From the NCBI RefSeq assembly GCF_008831285.2, contig NC_045144.1, positions 2,234,001 to 2,298,000 on the forward strand: a stretch of 64,000 bases of DNA. Reading direction: 5' to 3'. Below, piece after piece: positions 39,928 to 51,760 of the stretch. The notes beneath the pieces are model-generated. The model did no database searches. It saw nothing but the letters and a program-made list of their open reading frames with translations, and was not told where the DNA came from. Within the stretch, counting starts at the first letter, position 1, and each line of letters opens with the position of its first letter. The DNA is from Nymphaea colorata (taxonomy: Eukaryota; Streptophyta; Magnoliopsida; Nymphaeales; Nymphaeaceae). A program made the position numbers and the translations under genes.

Positions 39928-42000
39928 CCCCGCACCCAAGTTTTTGAAAAATGATCCGTACTTGTACCCGTACCTATGTGACATAGGCTAGAACATAAAA
40001 AGCTGATACTGTAACAAGCTAGTTTGGACTATATATTGACCCTTAAAATCGATTTAGTGTATCATAACTATGAATAAATTTCCTCTTATTTATTTTACGT
40101 AATCAGGAAAAATAATTATGAAAGCATAAAGACAGTTGTTCTTATGAGCTTGGAATTATGTACTGGTACATGGGTTGAAGAAGAACCAGTACCATATTCT
40201 AGGAGGAAGATCTTTAATGGTTCAAAAGAGAAGGAGGAAGATGAAGATAAGGAGCCGATGTATACCGGAATGATGTTGAATTTGAATGAGACAATGTAAA
40301 TGAAGATGAAATGAGGAGATGGTGAATGATCATATGTTCAATTTGTATTTGCATTGAACAAGTTTATTCATGATACAAAACTTTAAGTCTACTTTTTTAT
40401 GTGTTACTACCATAGCCACAACTTTCAGGTTTTTATCAGCGAGGTTTTCTCAGGTACTTTTCAGCAAAGCTGTCCTCTCAAGAAGACGTTGGGAGAATCT
40501 TGACATTTTTCTGAAAAACTGAAAAAACAATAAAAAAAAATTGCAAAACAAAAAAACTACTAAGAAAGCATTAAAAGATATTGAAGTAAAATGAAAAAAT
40601 TATAAAGATGATGCTTTCATGAAGATAAAAATGATGATAAACAATGTAATTCAAGTTGGAAGACAACATTAAACTGCTTGCATGCCCTAAATATTGTCAA
40701 AAACACAATAAATTGTTTTTGACATTTTTTTCAACATATAGCATCTTTTTTACCTTTTCTCTTTTTCTCTGTTTTTTGGTTAATATTGTGATAGTTATGG
40801 TTATGATATTAAGTGGCTTATGCATGTTAAAATGTTTATTGCTATATTTATGTGTGACATGATTTTCATAGAAAACACATTTTCTTAGATTTGCCGGGCT
40901 TTTTTCTAAGTTTTTGAACATTAAAAGAAACTCATTTACAATATTTTTCATTGCTGGATAACTATTGGCCTGAGCTACACGTTATGTTATGAACTTCACA
41001 AAATTGTGGCCAATATTCATTTTTCCAAGGCCCTTCATGGGAGCTTCTTCAAATGTTTTGTTCACAAATACAAGAATTTATTATCATAGACCTGTAACTT
41101 TCAGATATGCATGAATACAAATTACCTGCCCTTCCCTTCCAGACCCACCATCTCTCTCTCTCTCTCTCACCCCCCCCCCCCCCACCCAACTCTAAGAACG
41201 AATAAATAAACAAAAGGAACAGTTCTCTGCTTTTAAATCGAGTTAGAAGACTAGGGATTACATTGTCTTGCATTTTCCACAAGAAAAGGAATTAGGGAGC
41301 TATAAGAATTATTTAAGGAACAACCAATTTGACAGTTACGTAAACATATCTTTCATACTTATATATGGATGTATGTATTTACTAAATATGCACATATGCA
41401 CTTCTCAATGCAATAATGTATATAGGTGTATATAACGGCATTACCGTAATTTCTTGTACTCTATATCTGTCTTTGTATGTTTTTATTTTTTGTGTCTGTG
41501 TCTAAGTACCCATTTTGGGTACGGGTACGGCGGCACGGGTACGTGGACCTTACTGAAGTACCCATTGGACTTAGTTTTTAACATTTTTATTAGGTTCTTT
41601 TCGAAAAGGACGAACTTTGTGTGACTACAATATGAAAATAAAGTACAGCTTTACATAGTACCAGAGCCAAATAGTTATGCTCTGAATTTTGCTGCCTCAA
41701 GTCTTCTGTTCTGCTGTTCGTAGCTGGAGATCTTGCTGTTGAATGCTATTGTCAGGTCTTGGTTCTACATCAATGTTATAGAAGCCTTCCCCTTTCATGC
41801 TGCAGATTGTGATGTCCGACCATTTGAAGCCGCATTTTGTATTTGATTCAATATTAATGGATCCAGACTCCAGTAATTACCCCTCTATTTGGGCTAAAAT
41901 TTAGAAGCCATAACGAGGGACAAGGTTTTGGGTTCTATGCAAGTAGAACCATCGTAAGGCCCAAACTCAGACTTAAAAAATAAAAAAACAAACAAATCCA
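39131..42000. other. Repeat-rich stretch without genes
   Basis: Holds a pyrimidine/GC-rich block (39250-39700), a (TA)n(TG)n microsatellite (39859-39925), GTACCCGTACC-type motifs at 39950-39985 and GGGTACGGGTACGG at 41515-41560, and a (TC)n-(C)n tract at 41146-41182. The rest is AT-rich. The GTACC motifs suggest ends of small hAT-like elements. Confidence 0.45.
39859..39925. repeat. (TA)n(TG)n microsatellite
   Basis: About seven TA units followed by more than 20 TG units. Confidence 0.95.
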
Positions 42001-44420
42001 GGTTCTAAAAGGCGATGAATGAGATGACGCATTTTTGGAGAAAGCATGATGAATGGGAGATGAAAAATGCAAAGGTAACTTTCCTGGATTTTAAGTATAC
42101 CAGAACAAATGTGAATCTATTTAAGAGCCAGTATGCAAGCATGGACTATCTCAAAAGGCGAATGCCCTTCACTTCGAATAATGAGTATAAGATTACAGTA
42201 CTGTATTTCTGCAATTTGGGATGAACTGGATTTTTTGTACCCATCTGGGAACAAGATGCTACTGAAGTACGAAAAAACAGCTTGGGGAGGATTATTTCTT
42301 TAATTTTCTGTAGTGATTTAAGACTGAATTCAACAAACAAGGGCAGTTCTTCTTTTCTCTCTCTCTCTCTTCTCTCCTCCTCTTGAAGAGTTAAGTGGAA
42401 AGGAATCTGTTGTTGCAGCTTCTTCCATCAAAGAAAGTGGGACATGAAGTTGAAGCCATTGATAGACCTGGGTCGTATATGAAACCTTAAAGGCAACCTC
42501 AGTTTGGAAGAAATCAAAATCAAGGCACTGAAAGGGTCATATGTTACACTTGCAACGCAATGGTAGATAAGAAGACTGTGTCGTAGACTCGAGAAGGACA
42601 ATCAAAGTATACTGAGAACTTCAGCACTCAATAACTTGATCACCACCATATGACGATTTTCATTACAAAAGGAACTTCAACACATCACTAGCAAGGGCCC
42701 CATGTGAGCTTTCACAAAAGCAGTAATGTCTTCATTTTCTCCACCAGGTAAGCATCCTTGGCTTCTTATTCAAGAGCATCTCTTTCTATCACTCCCAATG
42801 AATCTGTATTATCCAATTGTTGCACCAATTCATGTACTTCTTATGTTTCTACCATGGATGGCTCATGATTTGAAGTAAAATGCACAGGCAATCTTGAAAT
42901 CTTACTGAAAATTGGAAAGGGTTTTACACTTCAAAAGATGCACATTTGTCAGAACATAAATTGAATTTCCTTTCAACATCTCAACTTTTGGACCTTGCTA
43001 TGAAATTTCTTTCCCATCGAAAGATTGCTGTAGAATCACAAGTTCAGTATGTTGATTGGCCAAATCGAAGAACTACATAATGAAAAAATTTCTTGCAAAC
43101 ATTGTGATTTTGAAAAGACACATGTTACTCTATTTGCAATTAAAAGTTATGTAATGAAAAGAAGCCATTTGAATTGGTGTACTTGAATATATCAGGTCTA
43201 GCACCCATTATGTCAAGAGGACTATCATATTATCTGGTCGTTGAAGATTACATTAGATTTTCTGGGATATGCTTCCTAAGGCTTCAGCCCAAAGTTCTTC
43301 CTTCAAAGCTTTTCATAATAAGATAAATAATTTGATACAACATAAACATAACGATCTTTAAATCTAATTCTGCAGAAGAATACGTATCAAATGATATTTG
43401 AACTTATTTCAAGAAAATGGAATTATTAATCAACAATTTTGTCCAAAAAACTTCAATAAAATGACTTAGCCAAAAGAAAACATAAGCACTTCATAGAAAC
43501 TATTAGAACATTACCTGTCTGAATACCTAAAAATTTGGGTTGAAGCCACCCTTACCTTTACCTGCTTAATAAATAGAATGTTCTCCACATCTTGGGCAAA
43601 TATCTTCTTTGAAAAATTTTAGGGGGAATGCAACCTGATTTTAAAAGACTAAGACATTGTGAGTTCAAATATTTTGTGTTAATAAACACAGGAGCCTTTC
43701 CCAAAAGCCATACCTTGTGTCATTATTCAATATGCTGAAAAATAGCAGAGCATCTAAATGTTTTGATGTCAAACATGTTTACAGAAACTTTTTTTCTTTT
43801 TTGGAAAATGTGTGTCGTTTTCAGAGATCCAAGTTAAAAGAAGAATATGTTTTGTAACTTTTGTTGTTAGATTTATTGTCTAAATTAGATATTGGTTGTG
43901 CAACAAGTGATAATATCCATGAAACACCATCAGTTGCTTATCATGTAACTGTTGAGTGAGAGAATGCAGTCTTGGTTTGACGCAGAGATGCATGTCAATG
44001 ATTGTTCATAAATATCTTTGTATTACGATCTTCTGACATAAGAGCATATGGTCAATACCATTTCTTTGAGGCTTGAGCCATTTTAAACTCTCTCTACCTT
44101 GTAATTTCTTCATTGATTGCCTGGATGGACGTTCGGAACCATATCTGATGACAACTTTGTCTGTACAGGCATAGCATCCAAATATATTTTAATCAAAATT
44201 TCCTACTTTGTGTCACAAGGGTAGTCATATGTCGGTAGTACTACATCAAGATCTAAATCGACAAAACCTTCATCACCCAACCATTTATGGACATTTGTTC
44301 TACTATGTAAGCAAGTCTCTAATTGAATTGCAACATTCGGGTTTGCTCTACTTGAGTGAGGAGAATTCTTTTTACATACCCTTGTTCCATCAATTTTTTC
44401 AATGAGAACTCTATGTCAAA
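42000..44420 (+). pseudogene. Copia retrotransposon polyprotein remnant
   Basis: Plus-strand frames with many stops show the gag-pol order of Ty1/Copia elements. A knuckle-like CYTCNAMVDKKT lies near 42550 and TMDGS near 42855. A pre-integrase SCKHCDFEKTHVTLF is near 43090-43140. The integrase N-terminus KKPFELVYLNISGLAPIMSRGLSYYLVV runs 43160-43250. EEYVSNDI..YFKKMELL near 43375-43430 corresponds to the integrase stretch around the second acidic residue. The reverse transcriptase is not recognisable downstream. LTRs were not resolved. Confidence 0.65.
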
Positions 44421-44942
44421 GATATCCATATCTTTCCATTTTATGAGGTTGATGCTGGCTAAGAAAACCTGTATTCCATTTTGTGAGGTTTCTGAGTGCT
44501 TCTCTCTTAGTTTCCATTAGACCTCTCCTCTCCTTCTTTGTGCCTCTCTCTCTCCCTCTCTATGTCCATGAAAAAGTGAACCAGTTCTTTCGTTTTGTCA
44601 TTTTTTCGGCCCCCCACTACTCACTATTGTTTTCAGTAGGCCTTGCATGTTGATCTGATCTTTCCTTTTATCCTTTAAGACCATGTTGTATATCTTGTCT
44701 TTTACTATTGCAAGGTGTGGAGGAAAATTTTCTTTCCCAACAAAGTAAAGCGTAAAAGATAAAAGGGAATAGATTCCCTCTAACCAAAAGTGGTTACATT
44801 ATTATAAAGGGTAAAGAAAAAGAGAACTCGAGGCTACAGACGGCTTCTGTTGGATGAAGCTGCAATTGAATGTGTTTAAAAAAAAAAAAAACCCTAAATT
44901 CTAAGATGGATTTGGATTAGGTCAACTTTGACCGAGTCCAAA
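44421..44942. other. AT-rich spacer, no gene recognised
   Basis: CTCTCTC-rich stretch near 44535-44560 and a poly(A) run near 44878-44892; otherwise featureless. Confidence 0.4.
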
Positions 44943-45090
44943 ATATGGCAGATACATACACGGGTACGTTGACCGTACCTGATACAGTCAAATGCATACT
45001 CGAGACGTACCAAAGTACGTACCGGTATCCGTACAGATATTGTACCGATACGAGTACTGCTCCTAAGAAGCAGCACTTGTGTTACATAGG
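44943..45090. repeat. GTACC/GATAC-rich subterminal-type repeat
   Basis: Motifs such as CGGGTACGTTGACCGTACC, CGTACCGGTATCCGTAC and TGTACCGATACGAGTACTG recur in both orientations, ending near GTGTTACATAGG. Related motifs occur at 39950-39985, 41515-41560 and (as ACGATACGATAC) 46763-46820. This resembles the subterminal arrays of hAT elements and borders hAT remnant B. Confidence 0.5.
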
Positions 45091-45127
45091 TTGCAGTTTA
45101 TTACAAATAATACAACAAATTATAAAG

Positions 45128-45870
45128 TTGTAGGTGGAATGTTAGCAGCACGCTATAAGTCATTTTATTGAAGTACATGTGTGGCTCATTGTGTAAATAT
45201 AATGCTTCATAATCTTAGTGAAAGAGAAGATATGAAATCAAACGTGGCAAGATGCTAAGAAATCATAAGTCCATCTATAATCATTCCTACGTCATGAACT
45301 TGATAAGAAAATTCACAAAAAGGGCCGAATTGATCTTACATGCACATACAAGGTTTGCCACAAATGTTTTGACTGTGCAGGGTATAGTCAAGCATAGGAC
45401 TTCTCTTAGGCAAGATGTTCTCTAGTGATGATTGGGTTGTATATCCACAAGCCTATAAAAGAAAAGCAAAGGCAGTTATGGATATTATATGTAGCTTTGA
45501 ATTTTGGGAATCATGCATCAACGTAATGAAGATCTTTATACCTCTAGTGAAAGTCCTCCGATTGGTTGACAGTGAAGATAGACCTTCTATATAGGATACT
45601 TATATAAAGCTATGGACAAAGAAAAGGAGGCCATTCAAGACAACCTCAAGGAAATCAAGAAACTGTATATGTCTATATGGAGGATTAAATATGAGAGGTG
45701 GTCAGGACAACTTCATCAACCCCTTCATGCAGCTGCCTACTATTTGAGTCCAACCATTAGGTTTCTTCCTACATTTAAACAACATGATTTGTTAGACTGC
45801 ATTGATGGATTACTCTGCAAGAGAACAAGATGTTATCCACTTGTCGTTGAACAAGTATGATATAGCATTT
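45128..45870 (+). pseudogene. hAT transposase remnant B (DUF659 type, central and C-terminal part)
   Basis: Starting abruptly in the middle of the protein, frames give LAARYKSF..STCVAHCVNIMLHNL (45145-45225; equivalent of the WTPCAAHCLDLMLEDI block), then VMNLIRKFTKRAELI...TRFATNVLTVQ (45295-45380). FWESCINVMKIFIPLVKVLRLVDSED is at 45500-45580, and MDKEKEAIQDN ... WSGQLHQPLHAAAYYLSP at 45612-45760. At least four stops or frameshifts break it. The N-terminal BED/DUF659 part is absent. Acidic tail-like sequence (LLDDHDDVEWLNIE) is at 46415-46460. It is better preserved than remnant A and belongs to the same clade. Confidence 0.8.
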
Positions 45871-46862
45871 GGTGACATAAGGAGACATTCAGCGATTCTA
45901 TGCAGGTCAAGCATGCGTCTAGGTATTACAATACGGGTTTTAACTTTCTAAGATTATCTGCTTTTGATGTGTTCTTGTTCTTTTATTATTTCTAAATGTT
46001 CATATTGTTGTTTAGACATATAGTGTAGTACATTTTGGGTTGGCTACCTAAAACTTAGAAAGTTGGTAGTTCAAATCCTCATGCAGATGTGCAGTGCTAA
46101 TGGATGTGAAAAAAAAATTGAAGTATTTTCCAACACATCCATAGCAAGAAAAGAAATGGGTTGAAACACAAAAGGCTGAATGACCTTGTCTTTGTCGGAT
46201 ACAATATGAAATTGAACAAAGGTAAATAATAAATACATTATACACTTGTTTTGCAATACATATTTTCAATAATTTGTTAACTTCTTCTCTTGTTGCTTTT
46301 AAAATTTAGGCAATTAGCATCAACATCTGGAAGCAAGCATCATACCCAAATTTAATCCCATCCACCTAAACTATATAGATGTGTTAGATTCTTGAGCTGA
46401 AGAAGAACCAGCCGCCCTACTTGATGATCATGATGATGTTGAGTGGTTGAACATTGAATGAGCAGGAGGGTTTGGTGAAGGACAGCTTGCATAACCGGTG
46501 AGGACATTCCAATCGAAGGGGCTGAAGAAAATGAAGCAAATAAGGATGAAGATTATAATGAAGATGAAGAAGATGAATAGATAGATTTTATGTTCTAAAT
46601 CCTTGAAGATATGATTTAAACAATAAAGTTCTACAGCAAAAATCTTGAAGACTTTAAACTTTATCATGCTTATCATATCGTTCTCATTATTATCTGTGTG
46701 GATGATGAAGTATGAATAATTATTTATGTGTGTGGTTACTATGATGAGTTGTTTTCTATGTGCTTACGATACGATACAACACACATATAGGTCAGCCAGC
46801 CCGATACGTGATACAATACAGCTTTTACAACATTGTAGGTCTCCATCTATCATGCCTGTCAT
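45871..46862. other. 3' part of hAT remnant B and spacer to the dioxygenase gene
   Basis: Contains the acidic hAT tail near 46415-46580 and ACGATACGATAC-type motifs near 46763-46820. No other gene recognised. Confidence 0.4.
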
Positions 46863-46863
46863 G

Positions 46864-46869
46864 TTTATT
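46864..46869 (-). terminator. Candidate poly(A) signal of the 2OG oxygenase-like gene
   Basis: AATAAA on the minus strand about 190 bases after the stop codon at 47057-47059, a normal distance for a plant 3' untranslated region. Confidence 0.45.
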
Positions 46870-47056
46870 TGCACAAAGATGGCCTTCAAGAGCATGTGCA
46901 TTGAAGAAGATCAATGCAATAATTACGTAGCTGGGAATTCCATATTTTCATGCCCAAAGGTTATGGAACTTATTCTTCCTGTATCCACCAACATCCATCT
47001 AGATGGAACTACACTTTTCGTATGCACTATCACCAACCCAAAGAAAGGACATGTTG

Positions 47057-48628
47057 TTAACTTCCAAGTGAATAATAAGCAGAGTGGTTATGAAAAAGAG
47101 AGTTACAGTTGGCTGAATGTTGACTAGCCTGTCCTGTTTCGATCAGATTTAACTCCATATCTTGTGAGGCAGCCCAACCAGGTTCATATGCTTCAAGAAA
47201 TCCAACCTTTGCCTTGTTAGGGAGGTCATGAGGATGAACAAATGGCACACCTTGTGGCCAGCCAAGCTCAGTGCGTACACTCAGGCAAGGGCTGTCCAAA
47301 GAATGTATATGCTCCTCGCATTCTTTAAGACTGCAAAAACGCAATTTGATGCCTTTCTTATCTGCAATATCCTGAACCCGCTCCTTAAGAACCCTCTGAG
47401 CTTCAAGCCTAAGCCTCTTTGAAGGAGGCAGTGGCTTACACTTTGTAGAAGTTTTCCTCTTTTTCAAGGTAGCTTTCAGAGATCCAGCACCTGCATATCT
47501 AGACTATTGCCATCAGCAGCAGCAGTAAGGAAAGCGAAGTTAACATTATATGTAGCAGGATAATAATTTTAATTAGTGATTACCATCAGGAGCTGATGAA
47601 AAAGTATAACTTTGAAATCCATGTCTATTGAGGACTTGATCAGTAGGATGGTAGCTTTGCATAAAATCATCCACCCCTATTGGGTGCTGAAACTGAGACC
47701 CAACACCATGCCCAGCAGCTACCATCTCTGAACAGCATAGTGTTGCCATTGACCGGGGCATCAGCTTAAAAGACAATGAGCACCGTCCATACATATTACC
47801 CTGCAAACTACTCACCTCAATACGGTGCATTGCTGGCTTGATGTATCCAGCTGTTGCCCAATAGAGAGCCAAGCCAGGGTAAACAATGGCTTCTTGAGGG
47901 CCTAGATCATCCACCAGCAGCCAGCGACCATGCTCATCTCTAATATGTAGACCAGCTTTATCTGATTTAGATAGTGTAATCAAACTCTTATCCATTTGTG
48001 GTTCATGGTCTGGAAACATGACCAGCTGACTATCATCATGGCCTATCAAGGTACCATGTGCAGCCTGAAATGATGACCTTCCATGGCAGCAAACTGAGAG
48101 AACTGAAGAAGATATTTCATTGCTTCTTAAAGGAAAATTATCAAGTATCTCCATAAAGGATATGCTACGCAAGTTCAACGAGTAACTGATAGCATCCAAA
48201 ATATCACGAGCAGCCTTACCAAGAACAGCAAACATATCAGGTAAACCTGCTGGAGGCAATTCCATTGTATTTGTGGATTCCATCTGTGTCAGACCAGGCC
48301 TGAAATCATAGGTTTCTTGCCCTAGTTGAGGATCGGCATAATAACCGGAAGTCTTGCACCAATCACGAGGGTCACTAGTGCGGACCATTTCAGTAGCTGC
48401 ATATGTCCTTTGATGGAAAAACAGACGAGCAGATTCCAGTCCAGATCTAAGAAGAGCATCATCTCCAAGAGGGAACTGGATGATGGCAGCAGAGTATTGA
48501 GCAAGCGATTGAGACAAAGTTGACATGGAAATTTTGTATGAATCAGACGGGAGACCTTCAGATGCTATAAGATCAGTGAGCTGTACTCTTCCAAGAGATG
48601 GGAGGGCTCTGCCAGCCATTGCACCCAT
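47057..48628 (-). CDS. Plant-conserved 2OG-Fe(II) oxygenase superfamily protein, 2 coding exons, 492 aa
   Basis: Coding exons are 48628-47584 and 47490-47057; the 93-bp intron has GT..AG borders and splitting codon 349 keeps the frame. The protein aligns end to end, in my judgement, with an uncharacterised plant family annotated as 2-oxoglutarate/Fe(II)-dependent oxygenase. Hallmarks are an N-terminal SLGRVQLTDLIASEGLPSDS, then SGYYADPQ near 94-101, SSVLSVCCHGR near 174-184, GPQEAIVYPGLALYWATAGY at 243-262, and a basic LPPSKRLRLEAQRVLKERVQ in exon 2. The jelly-roll core shows the distal HR (268-269) and R282-x-S284, but the usual HxD is Q211-M212-D213, so iron binding may be altered. The basic exon 2 segment could act as a nuclear signal. 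Substrate unknown. Confidence 0.9.
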
Positions 48629-51338
48629 TCAAGGGACTCAACGCCAGGAACCACCAGTAAATAAATCCAAAAAGTGCTCTAACTGAAATAGTTTCAAGAA
48701 GAAAACTGCTATCAGATAGAAGCAGCAGCAGACAATAAGTCTATGATCCGCCTTATGCATGCAATAATATATATTTTGAGAGAACATGACACTCTAATCT
48801 GCCAATAAAGATTTATGAAAATAACATTAGAAATGGAATCTGAAGATATGAGAAACTAAAAGAAATTCTGGACTGGGTACTATAAGAGACAGCCCTTAGA
48901 TGAAATGGTTTGCAAGAAAGCAACGTCCATAGACATATTGATCATTTGGATGACAAGACTTCAAAATCTGGTTTTTCAATAAGGCAAATGCTGAAGCATC
49001 TAGGAAACCTAGTTCTGCAGTGTGGACAACAACTCCTAACCTGTTTATATCTAGAGATCTGAAAGTCGTTACTTTAATGACAAAGGCCTGGTTTTTTAAA
49101 TGGTTTCACCATAATAACTTAAAATGGAAGGTTATTAAGTAAGGTAATCAGTATCATGAATTCAGCATCATAAATGCAGGCTTTCATGTTTTATTGTAAA
49201 CATCATAGAAAATATACCACAAATAATTCCATAACTATCCACAATTTCCTACAGTTCAAGCACACTCTAATGAACAAAAACCAATTGACAGAATAATATG
49301 ATTGATACCCTTGGAATTTTTTGAAACACAGTCTGAATGAAAGCTAAGGTTTTAAAGAAAACATGCAAAAAATCATCGCAAATTTTAGCATTGCGCTTGG
49401 ATGTCAAATTGTAACATGATCTGATTCAATTGGAAGAAACCAACATCAAACACAAATCCTGCAATCCTTTCCTCAAGCACCAAATTTCTACAAACCAGCA
49501 TGAATCATCCTAAAACGCTTCTCCAAACCTGAAACAAAATCACACCAAAGAACCAAAAGAGGGGAAAAAACAAAATGAAATAATTTGCCTCACTTGTCAT
49601 CAGAACCAACTACCAAAGTCAACTGAACTACAAAAAGGCCATGCAGAACCATATCTGACAAGAAGCATCAGTTATATGCATACATGAATACATAAAAAAT
49701 GAAATAAAATATACCCTCCCCTGACAGCAAAATAAAAGAAGACAAATAAGATAAACAAAAAAACTAATAATGCACCACATTGTGGAGAAACAAATGAGAA
49801 AATCAAAAATGTAAAGAAATCAACTAACAATTTTGAATTATATTTCAGTATACATGTACAAAAATGTTGCACCACATAATGGCCCTTATTGTGAGTGCAC
49901 GTGTGTGAGAAAGAGAGAGAATAATTGCAACTGGAAAAAGCTACCATTAGTTGACCAGATTCCTACGAGAAAAAAAGATAGGGAGGAAGCAAGAGAAGGA
50001 AAGGGATTCAATAATCCAGCTACCAAAATTTGACTAAATTTTGATGACAACCAAACAAAGACACAAAACCAAGCATTTTTCTTAAACCAAGCTTCAAACC
50101 CACTTTCATTCTCATCAGAACTACAGGAAGGAATCATATTCTGCCCCACCAGTTGGATACCACATGCGTCCATGATTTAGTGACCATCATAAAATTGATG
50201 TCTTTGCCAATGTAGCAAGTACTTGGACATGCATCATGCCATCAATTTCAGTTGGTTCGATGATTATGCTAGTTTGCCTGATTGGACCAAAATCTTCAAC
50301 CAGTGCTAGGTCTACGCTTGTGCCGATACCTATTCCCCTTGTCTCACTTATGCTTTCAAAGCCCAAACACTTCCATAATATGATAATATATCAAGCAGTG
50401 TCATCTAATGCTTGCAGGTTCCAGTTCAAGGATTGAGACCCTCAATTTTTTAGTAACAAAAACATTAAAAACACTATGTTCACATTTCTTTCATAGACAA
50501 CAGCCTAATGAAGCTGGGGGTTCTCCCCGGCAGCAAGAAGCACCTCAGGTCCTCAAGGATAACCAAAAAAAAAAATGGCAACCTGTAGCTACATCAATAA
50601 ATAAAATCGATAGGCAGTTCCATGGCCAGAAAGCAAGGCCTCTTTGTAGCCGTACTGCAATTTCCTCAGAAATGACCCATTGCGCCTGCAAGCATGTTAC
50701 ATTAGCAAAGTACAGCAACGCCCAAACCAGTAGTGACAAAGATGAGGCCTCTACGTTGCTACGCACCCATTACATAACCAAAGGTACGTTGCAGAATTTA
50801 ACTACTAAAGTTATATCCATAATATTGGTAATTTTACGCTATAACTGCCTTAAGGAAACTGCTTCCGGTCTGCGTGTTAGTACTCAGGACCAACATTGAC
50901 TCACAAGAAATAGAAGTCAAGTTTAGCGTGATATAGCAGAACTCAACCAAAAAAAAACACTCGTCGTCCTCAGTAAGAGACATGCAGAAAAGAAGTTCGA
51001 AGTTCCACCAATAGAAACCCGATGTCCAGATTCACCGAAAACAAAACCCAAAAAAAGGTTTTGTGCATGAGCCAACGAATACAGCTAGACAATTCATTCC
51101 GTAGAAAGAAGGCGAAAAAAACCCTAGTTGGTGGAAAGAAAAATTCCCAAATTCCATTCACAAGAGAGGTCCCCTGAGAAATATCCAAATCCAAACAAAG
51201 CAGAAGCCCAGATTCAAGTATAAAGGCTGCACAGCACCGGGTGAGAAAAGGCAACGACTGTCAAAATTCACAAATATCGGCAGAAAAAAACCATAATCAT
51301 CAGAAAAAGAGAACCCCAAAATGCACAGACAAGCATAC

Positions 51339-51479
51339 CTACCCTCCACAGTCCATACCCAGATCCATGGACAAGGTGTCCATCTCCACACTCGGGATGT
51401 CATACGAGGAATCCACACATTTAAAAGAGGAGACGAGAACTACCTGTAGCTCGAAGGAGCCGGTAGTCTGACAGTGCAT
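51339..51479 (-). CDS. Short ORF (46 aa) in the presumed leader of the oxygenase-like gene
   Basis: ATG at 51479, TAG at 51341-51339. The peptide starts MHCQTTGSFELQ and ends with the Asp/Met-rich VEMDTLSMDLGMDCGG. Its stop codon is followed directly by a good splice donor (GTATGC). If the leader model is right, this is an upstream ORF that could limit translation of the main protein. It is not a family I recognise, and it could be a chance ORF. Confidence 0.3.
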   Translation of the reverse strand: MHCQTTGSFELQVVLVSSFKCVDSSYDIPSVEMDTLSMDLGMDCGG

Positions 51480-51637
51480 CCCACGAATTTCGTTCTCCTC
51501 TGCCTTCACAAGAACCGCAGGGAAGCATGGAGTGATTCCCTGTCACCGAGCAGCCAGAGTAACCAGGAAAATCGTGGACTCTTATTGACCATAGGTCCCT
51601 CCCCGATCACCTCGATCAATAGAGGCACCATCCCACA

Positions 51638-51743
51638 GAGTGTGAGAGGGAGAGCGAGCGAGGTCGCCGTTTGGCCGAATCCGGGTATCAGAGTGTGAGA
51701 GGGAGAGCGAGCGAGGTCGCCGTTTGGCCGAATCCGGGTATCA
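51638..51743. repeat. 53-bp perfect tandem duplication
   Basis: Unit GAGTGTGAGAGGGAGAGCGA ... CCGGGTATCA occurs at 51638-51690 and 51691-51743 without differences. It lies in the presumed promoter or first exon of the oxygenase-like gene. Confidence 0.95.
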
Positions 51744-51760
51744 GACTTTGGATGAGATCA

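Larger units (their letters stand above)
48629..51760 (-). promoter_or_regulatory. Probable 5' leader with large intron, and promoter, of the oxygenase-like gene
   Basis: Just upstream of the ATG is a strong acceptor (minus-strand TTCTTCTTGAAACTATTTCAG, ending at 48683), leaving a 54-nt leader exon 48682-48629. The region up to 51.1 kb is AT-rich and gene-free, as expected of a long leader intron. At 51.1-51.75 kb the DNA becomes GC-rich with CT-rich minus-strand sequence, a likely first exon and core promoter. Good donors there are CTACAG|GTAGTT near 51449 and GGGTAG|GTATGC near 51338. The exact start of transcription cannot be told. Confidence 0.45.

Noticed and set aside
50408-50899. 163-aa plus-strand ORF antisense to the leader of the oxygenase-like gene
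   Set aside because: No recognisable domain and low complexity; it lies in what is best explained as a long leader intron on the other strand.
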